Shown here one piece after another: positions 6,733 to 13,680 of a DNA stretch of 13,680 bases. How positions within the stretch are numbered: the first letter of the stretch is position 1; the number at the start of each line of letters is the position of its first letter. The stretch comes from an uncultured Magnetococcales bacterium (GTDB lineage Bacteria > Pseudomonadota > Magnetococcia > Magnetococcales > Magnetaquicoccaceae), in assembly GCA_903913345.1 (NCBI GenBank), contig CAIWLA010000359.1, positions 1 to 13,680 of the forward strand, read 5' to 3'. The notes beneath the pieces are model-generated. The model did not search any database. It was not told where the DNA came from and worked only from the letters and a program-made list of their open reading frames with translations. Made by a program: the position numbers and the translations under genes.

Positions 6733-8067
6733 GTGCGTAAAAAAATAATTTTACCGATTGCCTGTCTGTTTTCCGGCGCGTTTCTGCTGACGGCAGCGGT
6801 TGTCCAGGCGGAAGACCTGTTGCAAATTTATACCCTGGCGGTGCAACATGATGCGGGTCTGGCGGTGGCCGGGGAGAAAAAGGCGATGGGGATGGAGGCG
6901 GTTCCGCAAGGTTTGGCGGCCCTGCTGCCCAGCAGTGCGTTGACCATGCAGCACAGTGCCGTGCAACTGCACGATCCGGTCAGCAGCCGGTACAATACGG
7001 ACGGCTATACCCTCACACTGCAGATGCCCGTTTTTCACTGGGAAAATATCAAGGGCTACGAAAAATCCAAGAAGGAAGAGAAAAGGGCACTGGTCGAGTA
7101 TGCGGCCTCCGAGCAGGAACTGATGATGCGCTCGGTCAAGCTCTATTATGATGCCCTGCTGGCCATGGATACCCAACGGTTGGCCCTGGCCGAAAAGGAG
7201 TCCATGGCGCAGCGGTTGGCCTATACCAAGGCCCGTCTGGAGGTGGGCACCGCCGTGATGACCGACCTGCACGATGCCCAGGCGGCCTTTGATCTGGCGG
7301 AGACCGGTGTCATTACGGCGGAGGATCAACGGCAGGCCCGTCTGGAGGCCCTGGGAGAGGTGGTGGGTCGGCCCATCACCGAACTGGCCCCCCTGAAGGA
7401 GGAGATTCCGCTGATCAAGCCGGATCCCGACGCCATCGACAGTTGGGTGCAGACGGCCCAGACCGACAATCTGGCCCTCAAGTTGGCGGTTCTGGACCGG
7501 GAGATTGCCGAAAGCAACGCCCAGGCGGCACTGGCGGGTCATCTGCCGGGGGTGGATCTGGTGGCGGCCCATAATTATGCGGACAACGGGGATATGCCTG
7601 CCGCGATTGGGGGGGGCTTTTCGGTGCGCAGTGACTCGCTCACCGTGCAAATGACGGTGCCTTTGTATGCGGGGCAGGGGGTCTCCTCGAAGGTACGGCA
7701 GGCCAAGGCGGCCCACAGCATGACCCAGGAGGCCGAGGATCTGGCCCGTCGTCAGGTGATACGGCAGACCCGGGATGCCTATCGGGGCGTGGTGGCGGCC
7801 ATTGCCCAAATTCAGGCCACGCGCCAGGTGTTGCGCTCTTCGCAAAGCAGTCTGGAGGCCACGGAGGCGGGCTACGAGGCGGGTGTGCGCACCATGACCG
7901 ATGTGGTGGCCTCCCAGCGCGAGTTGTTCCGTGCCAAACGGGATCATGCCCAGTCCCGGTATGCCTATATCCAGCAATCGCTGGGATTGAAATATGTCGC
8001 CGGTCTGCTCTCTGCTCAGGATCTGCAGGCCATCAACGCCTGGAATCGCAACGGCACCCGCGACTGA
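6733..8067 (+). CDS. TolC-family outer membrane efflux protein
   Basis: Seen: 444 aa, the normal size for this family. A signal peptide (about 1-26, ending VVQA before ED) is followed by two related long helical blocks (about 30-235 and 240-435) rich in A, Q, E and R, matching the internally duplicated OEP domain. Known: trimers form a channel through the outer membrane and a helical tunnel in the periplasm that docks with the adaptor. The start is GTG at 6733, with GGAG seven bases upstream; no better ATG is available nearby. A cysteine at residue 11 lies in the hydrophobic core but is not a good lipobox. Context: second gene of the operon, 15 nt after the rhodanese; the adaptor begins 41 nt downstream. 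Together with the next two genes it makes a full tripartite exporter. Confidence 0.88.
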   Translation: MRKKIILPIACLFSGAFLLTAAVVQAEDLLQIYTLAVQHDAGLAVAGEKKAMGMEAVPQGLAALLPSSALTMQHSAVQLHDPVSSRYNTDGYTLTLQMPVFHWENIKGYEKSKKEEKRALVEYAASEQELMMRSVKLYYDALLAMDTQRLALAEKESMAQRLAYTKARLEVGTAVMTDLHDAQAAFDLAETGVITAEDQRQARLEALGEVVGRPITELAPLKEEIPLIKPDPDAIDSWVQTAQTDNLALKLAVLDREIAESNAQAALAGHLPGVDLVAAHNYADNGDMPAAIGGGFSVRSDSLTVQMTVPLYAGQGVSSKVRQAKAAHSMTQEAEDLARRQVIRQTRDAYRGVVAAIAQIQATRQVLRSSQSSLEATEAGYEAGVRTMTDVVASQRELFRAKRDHAQSRYAYIQQSLGLKYVAGLLSAQDLQAINAWNRNGTRD

Positions 8068-8108
8068 GTTAAGCGGTCGCCCCCCATTCGTCATCGTGAG
8101 GTTACAGC

Positions 8109-9167
8109 ATGGCAAAGAGTTCATCATGGTTCTGGTCGGCACTGTTCATGACCGTTTGGCCCTGGGGCGGTTCGGTCCTGGCGGAGGGTGTCCTGCCCTT
8201 TGCCACGGATGCGGTGGTGGAGCGGGCGGTGCCCAGCGAATTGGTCCTGGAGGGGACGGTTGAGGCCGTCAATCTGGCGACCGTGACGGCCAAAACCAGC
8301 GGCACGGTCACGGAGATCAATTTTGACGTGAACGATTTTGTCAAGGAGGGGACGGTCCTGTTGCGTTTCCAGGGCAAGGTCAATCAGGCGGGACTGCTCC
8401 GGGCCAAGGCGGGACTGGCGGGGGCGGCGGCCAATCTGGTGCGGGCCGAGAAGGAGTACCAGCGTCTCACCACCCTCTTCGAGAAAAAGATGGTCACGGC
8501 CTCCCAGATGGATCAGGCCAGGGCCAGCCTGGAGGCGGCCAAGTCCGGGGTGGATGCCGATCAGGCCCAGGTCACAACGGCCAACGAGAGCGTCTCCGAC
8601 ACCGTGGTGCGCGCCCCCTACAGTGGATATGTGGTGAAGCGATTCATCCAACTGGGTGAGACGGCCAATGTGGGCACCCCCCTCTTTACCGGCATGTCGC
8701 TGGACAGCCTGCGGGTGCAAACATCGGTGCCCCAGTCCTGGATGCCGATGGTGCGTGCCCACAACCAGGCCGATGTCCTGCTGGATGGCAACAAACGGGT
8801 GGCCGCGAAATCATTAATCTTTTTCCCCTATGCCGACGAGAAGAGCCATGACTTTAATGTCCGGCTCCAGTTGCCATCGGGTCTGGAGGGGGTTTTCCCA
8901 GGGACGTTGGTCAAAACCGCCTTCAAGGTGGGGGAGGAGAAACGTCTGTTGATTCCGGGGGCGGCCCTGGTGCGGCGGGGAGAGTTGACGGCGGTGTATG
9001 TGGTGAATGACCAGGAGGTGATTTTGCGTCCGGTCCTGGCGGGTGTCACGCGGGCGGATGGCTGGATTGAACTGGTCTCCGGTCTGCATGTGGGAGAACG
9101 GGTTGCGCTCGATCCGATTCGGGCGGGTCAATATCTCCAGACCAAACGGATGGGTGGCGCGTCATGA
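8109..9167 (+). CDS. RND/HlyD-family periplasmic adaptor (membrane fusion protein)
   Basis: Seen: 352 aa. A signal peptide (about 1-25, ending SVLA before EG) has no lipobox cysteine, so the protein is probably soluble or loosely attached. The first half of a lipoyl/barrel-sandwich domain is at about 45-80 (VTAKTSGTVTEINFDVND), a helical hairpin at about 90-165 and the second lipoyl half at about 170-195 (VVRAPYSGYVVKRF). Beta-barrel and membrane-proximal domains follow to the end. Known: the adaptor bridges the inner-membrane pump and the TolC-type channel. ATG at 8109 has a modest GAGG seven bases upstream. Context: its TGA stop overlaps the ATG of the RND permease (ATGA), pointing to translational coupling and fixed stoichiometry. 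Confidence 0.88.
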   Translation: MAKSSSWFWSALFMTVWPWGGSVLAEGVLPFATDAVVERAVPSELVLEGTVEAVNLATVTAKTSGTVTEINFDVNDFVKEGTVLLRFQGKVNQAGLLRAKAGLAGAAANLVRAEKEYQRLTTLFEKKMVTASQMDQARASLEAAKSGVDADQAQVTTANESVSDTVVRAPYSGYVVKRFIQLGETANVGTPLFTGMSLDSLRVQTSVPQSWMPMVRAHNQADVLLDGNKRVAAKSLIFFPYADEKSHDFNVRLQLPSGLEGVFPGTLVKTAFKVGEEKRLLIPGAALVRRGELTAVYVVNDQEVILRPVLAGVTRADGWIELVSGLHVGERVALDPIRAGQYLQTKRMGGAS

Positions 9168-12100
9168 GTCAGCAACAGGAGCTGGGTATCGCGGGCGGAC
9201 TGGCCAAAAAATTTCAAAACTCGGAGATCACCCCTCTGCTGGCCCTGGTGGGCTTTTTGCTCGGTCTGTTTGCCGTGCTGATCACCCCCAAGGAGGAGGA
9301 GCCGCAAATTTCGGTCACCTTTGCCAATGTGTTCATCCCGTTTCCGGGGGCCTCCGCCAGGGAGGTGGATCGGGTGGTCTCGGTGCCCGCCCAGCAGATT
9401 CTTTCGGAAATTGACGGGGTGAAAAATATTTATGCCGTCTCCCGTCCGGGGATGTCGGTCCTGACGGTCCGTTATGAGGTGGGGGAGAATCGGACCTCGG
9501 CCATTTTGCGCATCTATAATGCCATCTTTTCCAACCAGGATTTTTTGCCCCGCAATCTCGGCGTTGGCCAACCGCTGGTCAAGCCCAAGGGGATTGATGA
9601 TGTGCCCATCGTCACCTTGACCCTGTGGTCGGACAAACCGGACCGGACGGTGGCCGATTTGACCCGGATCTCCCACAGTCTGGAGTCCGAGTTGAAGCGG
9701 GTGCCGGGCACCCGCGATGTGTACACCATCGGTGGGCAGCAACGCATCGCCCATGTCCTGCTGGATCCGCAAAAATTGTCCGGCTACGGGATTGTCCCGG
9801 CCGATCTGGAAAACGCCCTGGGCGGAGGCAACTTTTCCCGCGATCTGGGCAGCATCGACCAGAACAATCGTTCGATACCGGTGCAGGCGGGGGTCTTCAT
9901 GAGCACCGCCGAAGAGGTCGCCGATCTGGTGGTGGGTTTTCACAATGGGACGCCGGTCTTTCTGCGTGATGTGGCCGAGGTGCAGATGGAGACGGGCCAG
10001 CCGGAGACCTATCTCTGGTTCGGGACCGGTCTGGGGGCGGACAAAAAGGGGATCGTGCCACGGGGTGAATTTCCGGCGGTCACCCTGGCGGTGGCCAAAA
10101 AATCCGGCACCAATGCCGTGGCGATTGCCAAAGGGGTGATCGACCAGATTGGCCAACTGCGTGCCCATCTCATCCCGGACGATGTCCAGGTGACCGTCAC
10201 GCGGGATTATGGGGTGACCGCCGATGCCAAGGCCAGCAAGCTGATCGGAAAACTGGCCTTTGCGACCTTTTTTGTCGTGCTCCTGGTCTTTATCGCCATG
10301 GGTTGGCGGGAGGCCATCATTGTCGGTGCCGCCGTGACCCTCACCCTGGCGTTGACCCTGTTTGCCAACTGGGCGGTCGGTTTTACCCTGAACCGGGTAT
10401 CGCTCTTTGCCCTGATCTTTTCCATCGGTATTCTGGTGGATGATGCCATCGTGGTGGTGGAAAACATTCATCGCCACATGAGCCTCAGCAAAAAGGGCCT
10501 GCTGGAGATTATCCCGGAGGCGGTGGGCGAGGTGGGGGGACCGACCATTCTGGCCACCTTTACCGTGATTGCGGCCCTGTTGCCCATGGCGTTTGTCACG
10601 GGCCTCATGGGGCCTTACATGAGTCCCATCCCGATCAATGCCAGCATTGGCATGATGCTTTCCCTGATGGTGGCCTTTGTGGTCACCCCCTGGTTGGCCT
10701 ACAAGGGGTTGCGCTCGGTGGCGGCCCATCATCAACACGCGGCGGGGGGCGGGGAGGAGGTCTCCGGGGGGGTGTTGCGCTTTTTCACGCGCGTCTATCG
10801 CCCGTTCATCATCAGCCCCCGTTTTATGGCCAACCAACTGCTGTTGGGTCTGCTCATCCTGGTTTTGATTGCGGGTTCCTTGTGGCTGGCGGTCAATCGC
10901 AGTGTGGTGATGAAAATGCTCCCCTTCGACAACAAGTCGGAGTTTCAGGTGGTGGTCGATATGCCGGAGGGGGCCACCCTGGAGGAGACGGCGGGGGTGG
11001 TGCGTCATCTGACCGCTTATCTGGCGACCATTCCAGAGGTGACCGATTATGAGGCCTATGTGGGTACCTCGTCGCCGGTGGGATTCAACGGACTGGTGCG
11101 GCAATATTATATGCGCGCGGGGAACAATGTGGCGGATATCCAGGTCAATCTGACCGACAAGCACGACCGTACCCGCAAGAGCCATGAGATTGCCCGTGCG
11201 GCCCGCACCCCCTTGCAAGAGATTGGTTTGGCCCTGCGGGCCAATGTCAAGGTGGTGGAGGTTCCACCGGGGCCGCCGGTCCAGTCTCCCCTGGTGGCGG
11301 AGGTGTACGGTCCCGATTATGACGGGCAGATCCGGGTGGCCCAGGCAGTGCGGCAGGTCTTTGAAAAAACAAAGGATATCGTCGATGTAGACGACAGCAT
11401 TGAGGCCCCCTCCGAGCGGTGGATCATCGATGTGGATCGCCAAAAGGCGGCGTTGCTGGGGGTTTCCCAGAAGGCGGTGTCGGATCTCCTCGTGACCGCC
11501 CTGCATGGGATGGAGGTCTCTTTTCTCCATCGGGAGGATGTCAAATTTGCCGTTCCGATCCGCATGGAACTGCCCATCGCCACCAAGGCGGATCTGACGG
11601 CGATTCTCTCCCTGCGGATGAAGAGTGCCACGGGTGCCCTGGTGCCCCTCTCGGAGGTGGCGACGGTGCGGACCGCTCCCCTGGAGAATGCCATCTATCA
11701 CAAAGATCTGGTGCCGGTGGTCTATGTCACCGGGGATATGGCTGGGCCGTTGGACTCACCCCTCTACGGCATGGTGGAGATCATCCAGGCCGTGAAACAG
11801 TTGACGGTGGAGGGGGGGCAGGCGATTGTCCAGAAATTTATCGAACAGCCAAAAACCCCCTATCAATACAGCGTCAAGTGGGATGGGGAGTGGCAGATCA
11901 CCTATGAGACCTTCCGCGATATGGGGATTGCCTATGCGGTCGGTCTGCTGATGATCTATCTGCTGGTGGTGGCCCAGTTTCAATCCTATCTGGTGCCCTT
12001 GATTATCATGGCCCCCATTCCGTTGACCATCATCGGCGTCATGCCGGGCCATGCCCTCCTGGGGGCGCAATTTACCGCCACCTCGATGATCGGCATGATC

Positions 12101-12439
12101 GCTTTGGCCGGGATTATCGTCCGCAACTCCATTCTGCTGGTCGATTTTGTCAACGAGGAGGTGGCCAGCGGGATACCGTTCCGGGACGCGGTGGTCCGGG
12201 CCGGGGCGATTCGTTCCAAGCCGATCATCCTGACCGGTCTGGCGGCCATGCTGGGGGCCTTTTTCATCCTGGATGATCCCATCTTTTCCGGGTTGGCCAT
12301 CTCCCTGATCTTTGGCATTTTCATCTCGACCATCCTGACCTTGTTGGTGATCCCCCTGATGTATTACACCCTGATGCGCAACCGCATGGGCACAACGGCG
12401 GGCCACGGGGGAGAGGGCAAGGGGGGCGTCCACACATGA
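9164..12439 (+). CDS. RND efflux permease (HAE-like), proton-driven inner-membrane pump
   Basis: Seen: 1091 aa with the classic RND layout. TM1 is at about 22-40, followed by TPKEEEPQI; the first large periplasmic loop runs to about 355, TM2-6 cover about 363-520, and TM7 is near 555-577. The second periplasmic loop runs to about 915, with TM8-12 at about 920-1076. TM4 carries the proton-relay pair D426-D427 (ILVDDAIVVVEN), as in drug/hydrophobe exporters and unlike the CusA-type metal pumps. In TM10 the usual lysine (AcrB K940) is arginine R987 (GIIVRNSILLVDF). A His/Gly-rich cytoplasmic loop (about 520-545) precedes TM7. Substrate cannot be read from sequence. Context: the start overlaps the adaptor's stop and its own stop overlaps the next small gene's start, both as ATGA. 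Sulfur compounds or a metabolite tied to sulfur oxidation are possible substrates by association only. Confidence 0.9.
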   Translation: MSQQQELGIAGGLAKKFQNSEITPLLALVGFLLGLFAVLITPKEEEPQISVTFANVFIPFPGASAREVDRVVSVPAQQILSEIDGVKNIYAVSRPGMSVLTVRYEVGENRTSAILRIYNAIFSNQDFLPRNLGVGQPLVKPKGIDDVPIVTLTLWSDKPDRTVADLTRISHSLESELKRVPGTRDVYTIGGQQRIAHVLLDPQKLSGYGIVPADLENALGGGNFSRDLGSIDQNNRSIPVQAGVFMSTAEEVADLVVGFHNGTPVFLRDVAEVQMETGQPETYLWFGTGLGADKKGIVPRGEFPAVTLAVAKKSGTNAVAIAKGVIDQIGQLRAHLIPDDVQVTVTRDYGVTADAKASKLIGKLAFATFFVVLLVFIAMGWREAIIVGAAVTLTLALTLFANWAVGFTLNRVSLFALIFSIGILVDDAIVVVENIHRHMSLSKKGLLEIIPEAVGEVGGPTILATFTVIAALLPMAFVTGLMGPYMSPIPINASIGMMLSLMVAFVVTPWLAYKGLRSVAAHHQHAAGGGEEVSGGVLRFFTRVYRPFIISPRFMANQLLLGLLILVLIAGSLWLAVNRSVVMKMLPFDNKSEFQVVVDMPEGATLEETAGVVRHLTAYLATIPEVTDYEAYVGTSSPVGFNGLVRQYYMRAGNNVADIQVNLTDKHDRTRKSHEIARAARTPLQEIGLALRANVKVVEVPPGPPVQSPLVAEVYGPDYDGQIRVAQAVRQVFEKTKDIVDVDDSIEAPSERWIIDVDRQKAALLGVSQKAVSDLLVTALHGMEVSFLHREDVKFAVPIRMELPIATKADLTAILSLRMKSATGALVPLSEVATVRTAPLENAIYHKDLVPVVYVTGDMAGPLDSPLYGMVEIIQAVKQLTVEGGQAIVQKFIEQPKTPYQYSVKWDGEWQITYETFRDMGIAYAVGLLMIYLLVVAQFQSYLVPLIIMAPIPLTIIGVMPGHALLGAQFTATSMIGMIALAGIIVRNSILLVDFVNEEVASGIPFRDAVVRAGAIRSKPIILTGLAAMLGAFFILDDPIFSGLAISLIFGIFISTILTLLVIPLMYYTLMRNRMGTTAGHGGEGKGGVHT

Positions 12440-12987
12440 ATCTGACGACGGAACAGCACGATGCGGTGCGGCAGTCCATCGCCAACTTTCGGGATGCCAT
12501 GGATGTGCGCAGCCGTCTGAATCTGCGGGTGGCCATCCGGGTGACGTCCATCTTGCGGGTGGGGATGATCAGTCTGGGGGTGGTGGCGGTCATCTTTTTG
12601 CTTTTGTTGCTGATGCTGACCTCCAAGATCACCTACATGATTGACGTGATCAACACCATGAACAGCCAGTTCACCTCCATGTCCAAGGATATGGGAGAGA
12701 TGCGGGGTGTGATTGTGCAGATGGATCAATATATGGCCACCATGCCGGTGATCGTCCAGGAGGTGGATGGGATGAAGGGGACGGTCACCGCCTTGAATGG
12801 CCACATCAATAATATTGCGACCCGTATGGAGGTGATTGACAAGGGGTTGACCAGCATCACGAACAATGTGGGCAACATGACCGCCACTTTTCGGGTGATG
12901 GATGGTTCTGTCAACCGGATCGATTCGGATGTGCACCGCATGTCTCGCCCCATGAAATTGTTCAATTCCATCTCACCGTTTCCGTAA
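12436..12987 (+). CDS. Small single-pass membrane protein with a Met-heptad periplasmic coiled coil (copy 1)
   Basis: I do not recognise a named family. Seen: 183 aa. A charged N-terminal helix (about 1-42, positively charged near 25-41) precedes one strong transmembrane segment (about 43-62, VAVIFLLLLLML). By the positive-inside rule the remaining 120 residues are periplasmic. They look like a continuous helix with few prolines, and 14 methionines, six of them exactly seven apart (M68, 75, 82, 89, 96, 103). M148 and M155 repeat the interval. There is no cysteine. Context: its ATG overlaps the permease stop (ATGA), so it is translationally coupled to the pump and is probably a pump accessory or a partner of the adaptor. 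The next gene is a paralogue: compare MIDVINTMNSQF with MIESMNTMYNHF, and HRMSRPM with NQMARPT at the C-terminus. Confidence 0.8.
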   Translation: MNLTTEQHDAVRQSIANFRDAMDVRSRLNLRVAIRVTSILRVGMISLGVVAVIFLLLLLMLTSKITYMIDVINTMNSQFTSMSKDMGEMRGVIVQMDQYMATMPVIVQEVDGMKGTVTALNGHINNIATRMEVIDKGLTSITNNVGNMTATFRVMDGSVNRIDSDVHRMSRPMKLFNSISPFP

Positions 12988-13028
12988 ATCGGCCAATTGG
13001 TTGGCGTTGTTGGGCAGGAGAAAAGTGC

Positions 13029-13583
13029 GTGGATCAAGATCAGGAAATTCAGGCCACCCTTGACCTGATGGTACAGACCCTCGGCAAGTTTGATGCCGAT
13101 ATGGCGGCCATCGACGTGATGGCCGCCAGAATTGGCAAACGGACGACCCGGTTGATCCGGGTGGTTTTGACCGTGCTGGCGGGTTGTGGAGCGGTCATCC
13201 TGTTTCTGGTGGCGGATCTGACCGGCAACATGAGCACCATGATTGAGAGCATGAACACCATGTACAATCATTTCGGATTCATGTCAAAAAACATGCACAC
13301 CATCACGGATTCGGTCACCCATATGGGCCAGAATATTCAGGGCATTCCGAAGATTGCCGACTCCATGAAACAGATGAATGGGGATGTGAAGGGGATGAAT
13401 ACCTCGGTGGCCGGGATGACCCATAACATTCAATCCATGGAGCACAACATTGGCCTGATCGATGGTGGGGTGTGGGAGATGAGTCGGCGGTTCAATTCGG
13501 TGACCGGGGCGGTCAACCATATGAATTATAATGTCAATCAAATGGCCAGACCGACGGATATGATGGGTCCGTTGGGATGGTGA
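13029..13583 (+). CDS. Small single-pass membrane protein with a Met-heptad periplasmic coiled coil (copy 2)
   Basis: Not recognised as a named family; it is a paralogue of the gene before it. Seen: 184 aa with the same architecture: a cytoplasmic helix (1-42, more acidic at the start than copy 1), one transmembrane segment (about 43-63, VVLTVLAGCGAVILFLVADL) and a periplasmic helical part of about 120 residues containing 17 methionines. One register holds M116, 123, 130, 137, 151, 165 and 172, another M71, 78, 85, 99 and 113, all at multiples of seven. His and Asn are also frequent (MYNHF, THM, NHM). It starts with GTG at 13029, with AGGAG eight bases upstream. Context: it lies 41 nt after copy 1 and is the last gene seen of the RND operon. 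The pair probably arose by tandem duplication and could form a hetero-oligomer. Function unknown. Confidence 0.8.
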   Translation: MDQDQEIQATLDLMVQTLGKFDADMAAIDVMAARIGKRTTRLIRVVLTVLAGCGAVILFLVADLTGNMSTMIESMNTMYNHFGFMSKNMHTITDSVTHMGQNIQGIPKIADSMKQMNGDVKGMNTSVAGMTHNIQSMEHNIGLIDGGVWEMSRRFNSVTGAVNHMNYNVNQMARPTDMMGPLGW

Positions 13584-13592
13584 TTTCCTCCT

Positions 13593-13619
13593 GAGGAGGC
13601 GGTGTCTCCTCTCCTCCTT
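13593..13619 (+). terminator. Possible terminator at the end of the RND operon
   Basis: Just after the last stop codon, GAGGAG (13593-13598) can pair with CTCCTC (13606-13611) around a seven-base loop, and CCTCC/GGAGG (13587-13591 with 13595-13599) forms a competing hairpin. The following bases (CTCCTTGTTT) are only moderately T-rich, so termination would be weak. The rest of the window to 13680 shows no gene. Confidence 0.3.
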
Positions 13620-13680
13620 GTTTACCCGGTATTGCCTGTCCAGGTGGCTATTCAGTACCCACTACCTCAATAATTTTACA

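Noticed and set aside
6763..6765. Cysteine in the signal sequence of the TolC-type protein as a lipidation site
   Set aside because: The residues before it (PIA) are not a proper lipobox, and only ten residues precede it. A normal signal peptidase I site follows at about residue 26.
9128..11701. Very long open frame of 857 codons on the minus strand opposite the RND permease
   Set aside because: The protein is His/Gly/Arg/Gln-rich low-complexity sequence without recognisable domains, and the plus strand encodes an unmistakable RND pump. It is a by-product of GC-rich codon use.

Overview
The window reads as part of the chromosome of a motile, Gram-negative, sulfur-oxidising proteobacterium with fairly GC-rich DNA. 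The evidence is an adjacent dsrA-dsrB-dsrL set (siroheme sulfite reductase plus its flavoprotein partner, a combination typical of the reverse Dsr pathway), a flagellin gene, and a complete tripartite RND export system that needs an outer membrane. A magnetococcal or alphaproteobacterial-like host is plausible from the short flagellin and the Dsr type, but this is an impression and was not tested against any database.

Layout. The left part is on the minus strand. A dsr operon starts with dsrA (4369 down to 3086), then dsrB (3032-1959), then dsrL (1892-12), and probably continues beyond the left edge. Upstream of it, also on the minus strand, is a monocistronic flagellin gene (5643-4798) with its own rho-independent terminator (about 4729-4688). 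An unusually long divergent intergenic region (5644-6282) follows. It carries a candidate flagellin promoter, two families of short direct repeats, homopolymer tracts and a sigma28-like site facing right. The right part is on the plus strand: a single-domain rhodanese (6283-6717), a TolC-type outer membrane factor (6733-8067), a periplasmic adaptor (8109-9167), an RND permease (9164-12439) and two paralogous single-pass membrane proteins with methionine-rich periplasmic coiled coils (12436-12987 and 13029-13583).

How it may work together. DsrAB with DsrL should oxidise sulfane sulfur delivered inside the cytoplasm and hand the electrons to NAD(P)+. The rhodanese is a sulfane-sulfur transferase. 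It is only 15 nt ahead of an RND pump operon in which genes overlap by ATGA, so sulfur handling and export look physically linked. The least explained part, and the best candidate for something undescribed, is the pair of small proteins at the end of the pump operon. Each has a cytoplasmic helix, one membrane span and a periplasmic helix with methionines at strict seven-residue intervals. They look like dedicated accessory subunits of this pump, with unknown substrate.
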